From the NCBI GenBank assembly GCA_964020085.1, contig OZ026604.1:20203894-20267893 (forward strand): a stretch of 64,000 nucleotides of DNA, written 5' to 3'. Of this stretch, positions 44,101 to 55,159 are shown piece after piece. The position numbers were made by a program, and so were the translations under genes. The stretch comes from Micromussa lordhowensis. Its lineage: Eukaryota; Cnidaria; Anthozoa; Scleractinia; Lobophylliidae. How positions within the stretch are numbered: the stretch's first letter is position 1; every line of letters begins with the position of its first letter. The notes under the pieces were generated by a model. The model saw only the letters and a program-made list of their open reading frames with translations. It searched no databases and was not told the origin of the DNA.

Positions 44101-47100
44101 CGTAGGCCCCGTCTCACACCTCTTCATAATTAATTCTGTGGGACGTAAAAGAACCCACGCACTGTTCGAAAAGAGTAGGGGACGTAGTTCCCGGTGTGGT
44201 GGTCTATCTCTCCTCTAATGGTTAAATGCTCGGAGCTACTCTAAAATCCGAGGGAAAAGAAAGTAATGTATGTAATGTAATGTATGTACAATTGAGCTCA
44301 ACTGTACGATAAACCAGTCTTCAGATGATCAGTGCGAGTTTGTTGAAGAACTAATTCGTCAAATACTTATTTTCATTTAATTGATAGCAACTTTACCTAT
44401 GACGTTGACCAAGACGTAATGTCTTACTCCCCAGAATCCCCATTCTGCTGCAGAACAAGAATAAAACGCCGTATCATCCACGGTTGCCTTAGTGATGGTA
44501 AATGAGGGCCCAGTGGAAACGTGCTTTTCATGGCCCTTTTGGTTCCGTGCACCCTTGTACCAATAAACCAGATGTTTGGGACTATCCCTTGGTTGGCATG
44601 ACAACGTCAAATTTTGACCTGTGTACAGAGTTATCTCTTGTGAAAGGTCCATCTTTGCTGCTGTAAAAAAAAAAAAAAAGAATTGAAAGAGCTGGAGAAA
44701 ATGTTGCTTTTACAAACAAGAAATTTAGAGGGTGCTGCCTTTTTGATTGTGTCTTGCAAAACATAACGGGAGTATTCGACACCAATCTTGCTTTCTCTGC
44801 TGTGTCCCAAACGGATAACGACAGCCCTAAGGAGTTGAACAAGTCACTATGTCAGATTCTTTAACTCGAACAAAGCGCATTTCCCACCCCCCCCCCCCAA
44901 CATTTCCGCTAGCCAAAAACATTGTTTTCTTAGTGTCATCTCCGCGTTTGTTTTGCTTCTTTGCCAACTGATGTTTCTGGCTTAAAGTGCCTTGTTTATT
45001 TTAAATTGAGTTTCATATGGTCGTAAAACCAAAAGGAAAGTAATCGCTCTGGTCAATCAGAAAGGAGGCAGTAAACCAGTCAAAACTCGAAGTAATTATA
45101 TGTAGCTGACGCGAATCGCGAACGAGTCACGATTGATTCTGGCTTTACTCGTCATAGCATGAAAAAGCTGCGAGAGTTTCTAAGGTCAATCGTTAATGCC
45201 AAATCGATTATTTTAGTGAAATCGACACTTTAGTGAAGACCTCTCTGACAAAGAGTTGCCTGTTTTAATGACAGGCATTGAGTATTGATTTATTGAATAT
45301 CTTCACTTTATTGTTTACATTTTATATAATAAAATAATAAAATAATTTTTTTTCTGACAGTACAGAGAATGTAAATGGATATGGCCCGAAACTAGGTTAA
45401 AATTTAGAATACTTACAAATAATTCCGGGGGGAGTCACTCACTGAAAATTTGGGTTTGGGTATGTGCGCGATTATACATATAGGTATACATATGAGTTTC
45501 CTTACCCCATTTTAGAACCAACCCCAAAATTGTAACTCTATTTTAGACCACACATCACCAGGAACTGTGTCAGGTTACATTAACATTTGAAAAGGCTTCA
45601 AAACCCCGACGTTCATTTAATTCGCACTTCTCATAAGACGATTAAGACAACGATTACGTACGTTTCATCTAGAAATAATATTCCTAACTGATGGACAAAG
45701 GGGACAAACAAAGCGCCACACATTCCTATAAAGCTTATATTAGGGGAGTACCCTCTCCATCATCGACCCTTCCCCCCGGAGTAAATTATAGGGAGCTTTA
45801 GCAAAGACGACGGCGACGCCGAGGACGACGTCTAGTCAAAAATAAATTTGTAGTTTACCAGTGAAATTCGCAATTGTCTAGATCTGTTCAGTTCGTCCAT
45901 GAATGGCTCTAAAAACGTGCTACAGCTAAAAATGCATGACTGCTTTCTATTCCGAATGGAAATACTAAAAATTAGTCCTCATGGTTCGCGTTCCTAGACT
46001 GCGCAGAAATTGGTCGTTTTACTTTCTAGTTTTTGGTGGACGGCAAAGAAAAGTACAAAGATCTATAACGCACGTGCACGTGTACGTGCAGGTGCAGCTA
46101 TTGTTTAGCTCATTTTAAAAACGTTTCGTTTGGAAACGAATTCCGTTGCGCTTTCACCACATAATATTATTTTAGCCTAAAACATAATCGCAGTTTTGTA
46201 GGAAGTCAACATGCGGTAATAACAAGGTCAAGCGCGGGTTAGCGACTTCGAAAAGATTTGTTTTCACAGCTCAATTTCGTGAGCACGTTGCCGTTTGCTG
46301 ATAACTTCCCGCTTCCGCTGCTTACGTAAGAGAGCAGAATTCTTTTGAAAGAAAAGTTGGTCGGGTTGTCACGCAATAGAACAAAAGAGTCACGTAATGC
46401 ATCTATCGTTGGACATTGTAGCAGAGATAGATGTGGACGAGACACCGGACACGGAGGGTAAATAACTACTGTCTGGGAAGAGCTAGCAGCATCCCCAGGT
46501 CATACGAGCCATGTAAGACATGTAGTGTTTTGGTAAAATTTCATGATTTATAAATCTTGTGTTAACCAGTGTCACAGTCGCCCTCCCCTCGAAGAAGATT
46601 TTTCCTTTCGGGAAAGGCGGCTGTGACATAGGCTAGCCTTAAGTTGTAATTTGAAGACAAAAAGGAATGAAAGGGATGGTTTAGGCAAAGGTCAAATATT
46701 GGTTTGGTGAAAGTAAAAAAAAAAAAATGAATGATTCTTTACTATTTCAGATTACCAGAATTTGACAACGTGATTTCTAAATCTATCTTCTAGATGAAAA
46801 GTTTTACGCGTTTAGCGGACTGTTTTGTTTTTGTTGTTGTTAAAGAGACCTATTTTTGATTTAATTTTTAATTACATGCATTGTACTGTTTTACATTTCC
46901 CTTTATGTTAATTTGATTTCTAAGAACGCCACTTCCAGTCGGAGGCAATAACATGACAAACAATGCTTGCATTCCATACTTTCCTTTAAAATTCCAGCCA
47001 TTCACGGCTGGACTTCAGACAAATTCCATTCGATTTTACGTTCTTCACGGAAAAAGCTGCTTTGTTGTTGTTGTTGTTTTTTTATCAAGACGCATGGCCC

Positions 47101-47228
47101 TGCCAGGATTTATCCCAATACTGCTGTGGATAAATCTAGTAAATTCTGGTAAGCATCTTACCTTCAGGGATGACGGAACAGGTCAATGTGAGAGAGATCA
47201 ACGCCATGAACTGCAGTGAAACACTCAT
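37282..47228 (-). CDS. Ig / C-type-lectin-like / FN3 transmembrane receptor with tyrosine-rich tail
   Basis: Seven exons on the minus strand join with every intron in phase 1: 47228-47162, 44660-44397, 43063-42728, 42084-41803, 41302-41057, 39116-38844, 37802-37282. They total 1989 nt (662 residues). Order: signal peptide (1-22), Ig (23-110), C-type-lectin-like domain (111-222), fibronectin III (223-316), Ig (317-398), Ig (399-489), transmembrane helix about 502-523, then a 139-residue cytoplasmic tail. The tail has tyrosines at 577, 590, 614, 631 and 650; YTNI and YVNV fit the YxN Grb2-SH2 consensus. Each extracellular domain is one symmetrical exon, so domain shuffling or alternative inclusion would preserve frame, and unseen 1-1 exons could exist in the introns. 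It should sit in the plasma membrane and signal when phosphorylated; an immune or recognition role is inference. I know of no standard named family with this order. Confidence 0.88.
37881..38170. mobile_element. Hairpin MITE (same family as MITE B) in receptor intron 6
   Basis: Starts AACAATTATTCCACAAGCGC and ends ATCCAGTTTTTA, with the internal stem GGATATGAGATGG / ATCATCTCATATCC. Flanked by ATAATT at 37875-37880 and 38171-38176. Confidence 0.85.
38844..39116 (-). CDS. Receptor exon 6: third Ig domain
   Basis: 273 nt, phase 1-1. Ig signature LLILC, WKKDG and AAGEYEC with the canonical cysteine-tryptophan-cysteine spacing. Ends VISPVAEP before donor GTAAGA. Confidence 0.9.
39590..39970. mobile_element. 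Variant hairpin MITE with a second palindrome nested inside
   Basis: Outer ends ACAATTATTCCATTCGCTC and GAATAATTGT, with GTTGGATATG / CATATCCAAC just inside. A second palindrome at 39806-39935 (TATCAAACAC..GACAGTGTTTCATCGG and complement) is nested within, and belongs to the family also seen at 22865-22980 and 27948-28015. In receptor intron 5. Confidence 0.7.
41057..41302 (-). CDS. Receptor exon 5: second Ig domain
   Basis: 246 nt, phase 1-1. Signature ITLQC, ITWYKD and DEGMYYC. It begins GLPIIV after a CAG acceptor and ends VKVLVIG at a GTAAAT donor. Confidence 0.9.
41803..42084 (-). CDS. Receptor exon 4: fibronectin type III domain
   Basis: 282 nt, phase 1-1. Reads LPNVPKDFRIEY, VRVGWSMATSGETVIAYHVE and LLPNIEYRVRVQAENAAGNG, the standard FN3 proline, tryptophan and YxVRVxAxNxxG landmarks. 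Confidence 0.92.
42728..43063 (-). CDS. Receptor exon 3: C-type-lectin-like domain
   Basis: 336 nt, phase 1-1. Opens PSCANGWSLYKNSC, then WYKAYAYCNKSSARLAKVSS, VWIGSG, and closes CTDKLPFICERG, the usual CTLD fold landmarks. The long-loop region is short and lacks EPN/QPD and WND motifs, so calcium-dependent sugar binding by the classical site is unlikely. Confidence 0.92.
43433..43860. repeat. Inverted-repeat segment in receptor intron 2
   Basis: ATTTCCCTTTCGTTAACGGTC near 43440 is mirrored by GACCGTTTACGAAAGGGAAA near 43820; GCGCAGACG occurs outside both, in direct orientation. The interior has a B-box-like GGTTCCGGGTTCGATACTAG. Possibly a composite element; borders approximate. Confidence 0.45.
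44397..44660 (-). CDS. Receptor exon 2: first Ig domain
   Basis: 264 nt, phase 1-1. Follows a long pyrimidine tract and ACAG. Signature LTLSC, LVYWYKG and DDTAFYSC. Ends YVLVNVIG at donor GTAAAG. Confidence 0.9.
45010..45240. repeat. Dispersed repeat related to the element at 21765-22135
   Basis: Shares the CGCTCTGGTCAATCAGA-type start and GAGTCACGATTG core with the copy in parvin intron 10. In receptor intron 1. Confidence 0.45.
47162..47228 (-). CDS. Receptor exon 1: start codon and signal peptide
   Basis: 67 nt ending in phase 1 at donor GTAAGA. Encodes MSVSLQFMALISLTLTCSVI, a clean hydrophobic signal peptide. The first ATG of this frame after a TTTTAAA context is chosen; an upstream in-frame ATG in the longer open frame would bury the signal sequence. 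Confidence 0.8.
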
Positions 47229-50055
47229 TTTAAAAACCAATGCTTGGTTGAAGGGTATAGGCGTGTAAGCTCTTTGGCTGCAACTCGCAGAATGATTGAA
47301 GGGAAAATGAAACTGGCAAATCTGCCAATAAAACAATCGATTATGGGACGTTTCCGGGGGAAGTTACTTAAGGTGAAAAAAAGGTGGCGGCAGAATTGCA
47401 CGGAATCGCCTTGGATTGCGCACAATGCTTTGACGAAATCACTGAGTGAAGAAGCTGGTGATAGACGCGTTAATATTTACGCCAGCCTTCGAGATACTCA
47501 TGTCTGAAAAAGGAAAAACCAAAACACGAGTCCATTAAGTCAACACTCTCAAACGAAGATAACCGGCGTAATTTGATATCCAGGAAACCGCAAGCTGTAA
47601 CCGCACGTATGTAGAGGGTCACCAACAAAGAACTTCCTCGCCGAATCGATGACGGCTTTTCCAAAAATCTTCCTGATCTTTGTAATAAAATCTTTTCAGC
47701 ACCTCGAGGCCAAGCTTTTTTTGACGTTTCCTATACAGTTTGATTGGACACCAAAGGAAGGTCTATAAGATTAGGATTTCCGATTATATTATTCTATCAC
47801 GTCTATGGCTGTCAGTGTTCCACTTTCTTTGGTGGTTAGGTTTGGTTTACCGTCTGCCTCACGAAAATTCAGTAAACAATTCGCTTAAGTTTGCTACTGG
47901 CGTTATGGTCAGTCTCATACTGTTCAAAACCAGGGAGCTATCAATCGCCTCCTCCACACAGATGATTCAGATATGACCCCTCTAAGCTCCTCTTACCTTC
48001 GGTCGACTCAAGAGCGGAAATTAACAGGAAAAGCTATAAGGTTTTCAGTTTGTGTTTTCATTTTTCGTCTCGATTTTGCCTACACTTGGATTAGTCCCAA
48101 TAACACAGTTCCAATTCCCCCAGAGGATAACATTTTTTTGGCAGTTGCTCTGCACCCTGGTATTTTTTGGGACGCATTTTCAGCTAGCCTACTAGTGCTA
48201 AGACCCGGGTGTGTGACTCGAAAGAAACCGGTTATTCACGGCCACTATGGACGGACTAAGCAACAGAAAGACTAATCCGGCGTAGTCTAGTTTTCAGCGT
48301 AACTCGAAAGTAAAACAATTGAGAAATAGTATTGTCTGAGGTATGCCCAATAGATTCTGTACCTTTCAGACTGGTGTCTGAAATATAAAATATGAAATGT
48401 AATTTTATAGCCCCACCCACAACCACGACATGGCATGGGCACGCGTAATAACTCCACGATAATCATCACGTTCTACCTTCATAATTAAGTAAGGCCACAG
48501 AAACAGACAGATATAAATTGAACGATAAATTCTATGATTATAACATGACGCCTTTTTTTGAATATTTATTCGATGAGTCTTTACAGTTATGGTAGTCTTT
48601 CCGTACAAGTATCAAACGTGGTAATGCAAGGAACTAAAGCAGAGACTATTGATTGCACAAACCTTGCGATCCGGGGCGTCTTTACATCTTACGGCACGGG
48701 AGGGTTGCGATGAAGGGGCATTGGATAGGGACTCGTGTCGGCAACCTTGCGACATCGGTATCAATCGCCCCTCCCCTCTCTGTCCTGGTACAGACCACTG
48801 CAGCCACCCCACTTCACTTACCCTCCAGCCCTCCTTCCCTTCTGCTAACCGAGCATCATTTCTTCTGGCATGTATCACGTGTCTACTCTTTTTTTTTACC
48901 TGCAACGCACTTTCTGTAACTTCAGTGTATGAAAAATAACGCAGAGCTAAAAAATACTAACAGCCTTTTACCATTTCAGGTATTTTTACACGGCTGAATG
49001 ACCTTAGCTTGTAAATGATTAACACAATAACATATTTTTTGTCTGGACAACATTATAAATGACGTCGCGGGAAGCGCGCAAACCGGAAACTGCAGTAGTG
49101 ATGGAAAGATACGATTTGTATCCAAAACAAACAGAACAGTGCTCTTTTATGCTTTCCACGTGTGTATCAAAATAATTTGAAAGCCATTAGTTTAAGGGTC
49201 ACTCTTTGGACCGCTGCCCAAAGTTATCAGTATACATACGAACGTGCAAATCTTTTGGCCATTGCTCGTGTTGACATGATTGCTTCCGGCGGCTTTCGAA
49301 CTCTAGAGTGACGTCACAACTTCCTCTGGAGCTGTGCACATCCGGTGTCAAATTGTCTCAAATGTATGAGATCCCAACTAGTTTAACTCAAAAAAACAGA
49401 GAATGACACAGATGAGAATTTAATTACTGACATTCGCCACTTATTAAGTTGTGTCGATCGCCACGTATTTGTTTCGGAAAACTTTTCTTCACAAGCTTTT
49501 TGCGCTGGTGATCTATAGCCTTCAACATTTACGCACCGCAAAACACTGAGCAAACCCTACATGTGGTCCCGACTTCCCCTTCCCAGTTCGCCGAAAAAAG
49601 AACGCCTGATCACAGGTTAACTGTTTGCGGGCTGCGTGTGTTGTACTCCCGTTACCCGAGGCGGAATCTCATCGGGTAAGACCGCAAGCGATAGACCACA
49701 ACACGCCATCAGAGAACATCTATTTCCCCCAGGGGTATTGCTCCCAGAAAAATTGGGGGGGGGGGGGGGGGGCTGTGCGGCTCGCTTCCCAAACCCTTAC
49801 CCTATTTAAGACCAAAGTCTGTAACTCTCCCTACTGTATTTAAGACCTGACCAAATATTTGATCTCCTATTTAAGACCTGTTTCAGAACTGTCTTATAAT
49901 TAGTTATCTAGTTCAGACCAATCTTATCGAAAATGACGAAAACGAAACTTCTTCTAAAAAAACATGCACAATTCAAGACTGGAGTTCAAAAACCATACGC
50001 TATTTAAACCAAAGTGACCAAAATCGATACCCTATTTATGACCAAAACGGCTAAA

Positions 50056-50404
50056 AATTTAGCACTTTAAATTACACTTCAGAGTTAATTCTCTGTTCCA
50101 CCATTTGTGTTCATAGTGCTACGCGGCACAACATTCATATGTACCCTTACTTTCTCTTCGCCGCGATTCACCATCTAAATCGTCCCCGACTTTCTCTGTC
50201 CGACCTCGTAGCTCAGTCGGCAGAGTAACGGTAGATCTAATCCGGAGGTCGTGGGTTCGATTCCCACCGAGGTCAAAAGATTTTTTCTTTACCTCGTGTG
50301 GTTCCCTGATTCCCTTTACTAGGGCTAATGCCCATTTGGTTATTCATGGGTCCAATTTAGCACTTTAAATTACACTTCAGAGTTAATTCTCTGTTCCACC
50401 ATTT
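50056..50404. repeat. 51 bp perfect direct repeats flanking a tRNA-like segment
   Basis: AATTTAGCACTTTAAATTAC through TGTTCCACCATTT is identical at 50056-50106 and 50354-50404. The 247 bp between them includes the tRNA-like sequence. Far longer than a normal transposon target duplication. Confidence 0.9.
50202..50274 (+). tRNA. tRNA-like sequence, probably a pseudo-tRNA or SINE head
   Basis: 73 nt with a perfect 7 bp acceptor stem (GACCTCG / CGAGGTC), A-box TAGCTCAGTCGGCAGAG and B-box GGTTCGATTCC with a good T stem. The anticodon arm (CGGTAGATCTAATCCGG) does not form a normal 5 bp stem with a 7 nt loop, so no anticodon is assigned. Likely derived from or driving a SINE. Confidence 0.5.
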
Positions 50405-51065
50405 AAAAACCATACCCTTTGGGGCCTCACATACCTATATAGCCCATATCATGAAGAGAGCTCCCCGACCCCCCGCCGGGCTATTTTCTCAGCTGAGGTC
50501 CACTAATCCCTAACATTGACTAAATATAACTGGGAGCCGGTCTCAACCAGGGAAACCTCTGCCAGATGTATGTCACTTTCTCGCACATCGATAAATTTCT
50601 CATCTTTGGCTTCGTTTGACAGCTTGAAACTCACAGAAACTCATTGCTAATTATGTCGCTACAGTTTGCATTAGTTTTTTTTGCGATCTACAACCCTGGC
50701 CAGAACTCTTGGGACATAAAGGCAATAACCCGTAAAAATGACGTATTTTCCCCCTCCCCCTTCCCCCTATGCAATGTTGACGTCAGGTATTCAAAGTCAT
50801 TTTCGGTAGACTCAACATTGCTTGGGGGAAGGGGGAACAAAAGAAATCGTTTACTAAAACAACATTACAAACCTTTTTTTAAGTGGTGGATTCAGAGTTT
50901 ATTTAACGAAGTGCATTTTCTCTCTTAATTTTCATAACTGTCCCATGATGTTTTGACCAGGGTTGTAGTTTCATATTTTCCAAGAAAAGTAGCAAAACTG
51001 TTCTCCCTGAAACCCGTGAGGGGTAGTCTTGCATGTCCTCTTTTTCTCTTGGAAAAAACAATAAT

Positions 51066-54000
51066 ATGGCGAACGATTCGGATCAGCTGGACTGTCCTCT
51101 TCAAGAGCTGTCTCTTCAAGGTAAATCTTGCAATCTATACATCTTATATTTATTTTTTCCTATTATTTGCAAACGTTGAATTTAGAGCTTCTGTAAAAAT
51201 CTCGTTAATAAAACGAAGTAAACAAAAGGATAAGCTTAATCATCGTTTGGTTCTCACCACTGAAATATTGTTATCTACATCTACATGTATGTAATCTGCA
51301 AAGGGATTTACCCTTTCCTTTAAACAAATGTATGCTAAGATTAAGTTCAATTTAAGACTTGCGCTTCGATTTCACGACAATTTTACGAGGAAAATTGTTC
51401 AGTTCGCCGAGCAGACAAACGTTAAAAGAACTTACTCGTTCTTGTCTCTTTTAAGACTGAATTGCGATCCTGTTCAGAGTTTCACGGCTAGCCATGAGTT
51501 TCCTGAGCACATTTTTTCTTCGCTATATTTCTTCATCGCTACTTACGCGATCTTGAGAATGTTGAATTCGATAGTGATCGCTCAACCACTCGGAGGTGAA
51601 CAAAAGACTCTTAGGAAAACATGAAAGCAACAGACTTTTCCCGATTTCCATGAATTCAAGTATGTTTTAGCTAAACCTTCGACATCACTTAACCTCAAAA
51701 TCTTGCACACCATTTTTACTGATACAAGGTACACAAGCTACCCCTGCGAGTAGCCCACAGAAAATTGCCTCCCCCGGATGGCGGCCATCTTGGGCGTGGT
51801 ATCTGGCAGAGGCTCTCGCGCTTTCCGCCGTCGCCGGTAACTCTGTGCCTGCACTTACATTACTCAGCGGATCCTCCCCACCCGAAAAAAAAACCCTTTG
51901 AGCCTCTGCGGAGGAGAGAGTCATTGCCGGACTAATCTGAAAAAATTCACAAAGATCTGGAATTCCCTTCCTGTTACAATCAGTTCATTGTCAAGTTTTC
52001 CCAATTTCAAGAGGAAACTGCTAGAGTTTTTAGTAAAATAGTTACTGAACTGGCAAAGACGCACACTGCAGCACTATCTATGTAACCGTATTGGTCTGTA
52101 CGAGGTGGTCTCAACTATACGTCTGGTGGTTTCTAGAGGTCACCCCGCCGTATTTAAAATTTTTATTTATGAATAACCAATATATTAGGTAAACAGGCAA
52201 ATAAACTGAATCTTGAATCTTAAAACCTGGCAGATAAATGATGGCACATCATCTAGCGGCAGATTCACTGTACTTCACAATACTCTTCTCTATGGGAGGG
52301 AGCGAGAGGGGAATTATTTAAAACAAGAAGAAATGCTAAAAAACACATTTAAAAAGTCAAAAATTCTCAATAAATTAGGATAAATTTTAGAAAGGGTTTT
52401 TTCGAGTGTCGAAAGTAATTCTCCGTGACCTGATAATTCGTCGTAGCTTACACCTTCGAGAAAGTGAGGTCAGATTTGCGTCCTTGAGATATGATGTCAC
52501 AGTTCTAGCTGCAAAACGGTATTCAATGTAATGAAATAGCTCGGATGAGAAGTTTATTGGAGGCCACAAAATAAACAGGAACAAAAAAATGTAGATTGTT
52601 GTATTGCTAAGTTTTTTCCAAACATAACCAGAAGAAACGTTTAATTTGAAATTCATCGCAAAGCCGATCAGAGGCGAGGTCTATAATCTCGGTGAAAAAT
52701 GGTTCAGGGCTCTTTTTATTACTGGAAATGTCGTATACGAGCTCACTGCCAGGACTCGACATCTGTGACGTTGTCAGATGTGATACCATCAAACGCCATA
52801 ACACTAACAAACATCTTTAAGAATGATCATGCTGGATCATTCGGGACAGTGCCCGGTCTAATATTGTATCAGCAATGAAGCAATCTGATTGGCTGATTTG
52901 AGTTCTTAGCCCTCTGAACTAACTTAGTGGTGAAATTGACTTCGATTTCATTCACAACTTTAACTTGAATTTCAAGTCCTCCTTTTACAAGCGGTGATCT
53001 TCTGTGCGTTGTATTTTTGACTTCAGCCAAAGCAACCCCTCCTCTTAAAAGAAAAAAAAGACGTGTAGGCCTAGAGATCTCTCTGGGTAAGTGACCAATG
53101 ACTGAGTCAGCAAGCCGTCCGGGAAGGCGCTTATAAGCAGCTATAGCATAGCGATCATGGAGGTTCTTTCTTGCGTGAGAAAGGTTCAAACGTTCCCTAA
53201 GGATCGGTTTCCAAACTTCTTTGTAGACTTGAAATTCACGAATATTACACAGAAAAAAAGTATGTAACAGTAGCCTCTATTTCGTTGTTTGCCACAATTG
53301 TAACAGAGAACATGTGATTACAATCAAGTGACGTTTTATACCACCTACAGTTTAAACGTGACCTTTGTGACATACGCGTTGAGGATCGATGTTTAATCTT
53401 GTATTTTACGCAACTGCGTGGGTTTAATAGTCACTCGATGGCATTATTTCGCTACGGCTTTACAATTCAAACTAACAGCCAATCGGATTCAGTAAATTGC
53501 GACACTGTTCCTTCAATTCCTGCTTCTTTTCCAAGTTAAGAAAACACATATCTTGGTACTGTTGAGTATCAAAACGTTGTATCTGTTGTAGGAACATTAG
53601 TTGATGATCATGATGACGAGAAGAGTTCCTCAGCTACAGCAACAAAGAGAGGGAATTACAACCACTATTCACCTGAAATACGTGCCAAATTGAGGTTATT
53701 TTGTTTTTTGCTATCCAGTGTTATAATTTACACCTGATTTTTCCTGACAGTTTCAATTTGAGAATTTGCTTCAAAATCAGGAAATTATTTACTACATCAC
53801 TGTGAGGGATCCAACAATGCAAGAGGATCTGAGCAAATTTTACTCCTGTTTGGCAAATGTTCCCCACAATTAATGTTGTGTGTGGTTTGTCCGGCCATGA
53901 GCAGTTAGTTGAGGTTAGTAGCTGAACTACCGCTACACAAAGCAAATCTGATGTCCTGTACAAATTGCATATCGGAAATTCACGGTCAACTCATTTTTAA

Positions 54001-54825
54001 GCTAGTAGGAATGTCTAGCGGAACAGATTAGACCAAATGATTCATTAGACGGGTTGCGGGTTAGATGTCCATCTTCACTGGCCATATTTGAGGCTGTGAG
54101 AGACTCAGGGATGGTGGGGGTGGAGGGGGAGCATGTGCTCCACCTGAATTTCAAGCCTTTTCATGTTGCAATTTCAGAAGGTGCTCTCTCACTGCCATTA
54201 TGCCATTTCCCATCGATTTCATCAGCTTCCATATCACTGTTTCAATAATACATAATTTTAGACTTTCTCGAATGTGTCGTAGAACTGGGTAAGACATTAC
54301 ACTTGCAGCGTATGCCGTGTTTGCTCTGTTAACCCTGTATTCAAATATATAGTTTATGGCTCCTGGCAAATGGCCAAGGTAACTTGCTAAAATGCTAGGG
54401 GAGGGGAGAGGGGGGCATGGGAGGGGTAACCTGCGATGGACTAGGATCCCATCCAGGGGACTCAACAGCACTATAATTTATTCAGTGAACGTCACAGTGG
54501 AAAGCTGCTTCAAGTTGTGGAAACTGAAGTTTGGCACAAACTCAATGCGTCACTACGCCCCTTTCAGTCCCCGTATTGAACCGACCTTTGTTATAACATT
54601 TAAGACTACCAACAGACAATATTTGCCATGTTTTTTGCCTGATCACAATTTACAAGTAAAAGTTTTAGATAACAAGAAATACTGTTATTTGTAACATGAG
54701 CCAATTAATTAAAAAAATCTCTTTGCAGGCTCACAAATGTTGCACAGAAGGTTGTGCGAGAACCTGTCCTGTCCAGTTCTTCAAGATGCTCTTGTGCACA
54801 ATCCAAACATAGCAAAACAGTATAA
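51066..54825 (+). CDS. Candidate small three-exon gene, 84 residues
   Basis: Exons 51066-51120, 53592-53694 and 54729-54825 join in frame to 255 nt ending in TAA. Exon 1 reads MANDSDQLDCPLQELSLQ before a GTAAAT donor. Exon 2 reads TLVDDHDDEKSSSATATKRG then NYNHYSPEIRAKL, which resembles a short basic motif found at the start of several invertebrate DNA-binding or transposon-derived proteins (memory only). The exon 2 donor GTTATT is poor and exon 3 shows no conserved feature, so the third exon may be wrong or the gene decayed. A HIRAN-like relic sits on the other strand within intron 1. Confidence 0.38.
52869..53242 (-). pseudogene. HIRAN-like domain relic
   Basis: One frame reads EFQVYKEVWKPILRERLNLS, NLHDRYAIAAYKR, VIGHLPREISR, LFFLLRGGVALAEV and GGLEIQVKV. 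This follows the HIRAN pattern (xNxxDxxAIAV..IGHLPRxI) and resembles a multi-copy anthozoan protein with VYKxVW and GHxPRxIS motifs. No start codon or partner domain is visible, and the flanks look non-coding, so I call it a fragment left by a mobile or duplicated gene. It could also be a real exon of an unrecognised gene. Confidence 0.5.
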
Positions 54826-55159
54826 ACAATAATATTGTAAGTTACAGAGACTATCTACACATTGGTGGAGCACATTGTTATAGAATGCTCAACCACAGTG
54901 GACACATTATTGGAATGATATGTATTTAAAGTGTGCAGTTGACCTGTTGTCCTGTTCTGTCAGTAGCTCTGCTATATGCAATTATTGTTTTTAAACCTGA
55001 GGAAAATGAACCTTCTCTTCCCGGGAGGGATTAGCATCTAATAAATTTCTCATACCACGCCAAAGAATACTACCATGTGATGACAATAAAGAACACATCA
55101 ACCATCTAGCTTTAGCGCTTTGTACATGAAAAGAGTCAGATGATTTCATGACTTGCATC

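Larger units (their letters stand above)
47229..51065. other. Intergenic region upstream of the receptor
   Basis: No supported coding sequence. It should contain the receptor promoter near 47230-47600. Also present: a G-homopolymer tract at about 49756-49772 next to a repeat (TACTCCCAGAAAAATT-like) shared with 59187-59330, a tRNA-like sequence inside 51 bp direct repeats (50056-50404), and an inverted pair (CCCCCTATGCAATGTTGACG and complement-like CAACATTGCTTGGGGGAAGG) at about 50763-50837. Confidence 0.55.

Noticed and set aside
46953..47219. Plus-strand frame with a hydrophobic start opposite receptor exon 1
   Set aside because: It is the antisense of the receptor signal-peptide exon and its flank; the minus-strand model has a splice donor and joins in phase with the other exons.
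50202..50274. Functional tRNA gene
   Set aside because: Acceptor and T arms are good but the anticodon arm does not fold normally; kept as tRNA-like.
51685..51924. 79-codon minus-strand frame
   Set aside because: It looks like a dispersed repeat with a CTACTCGC-type motif and has no recognisable protein features.
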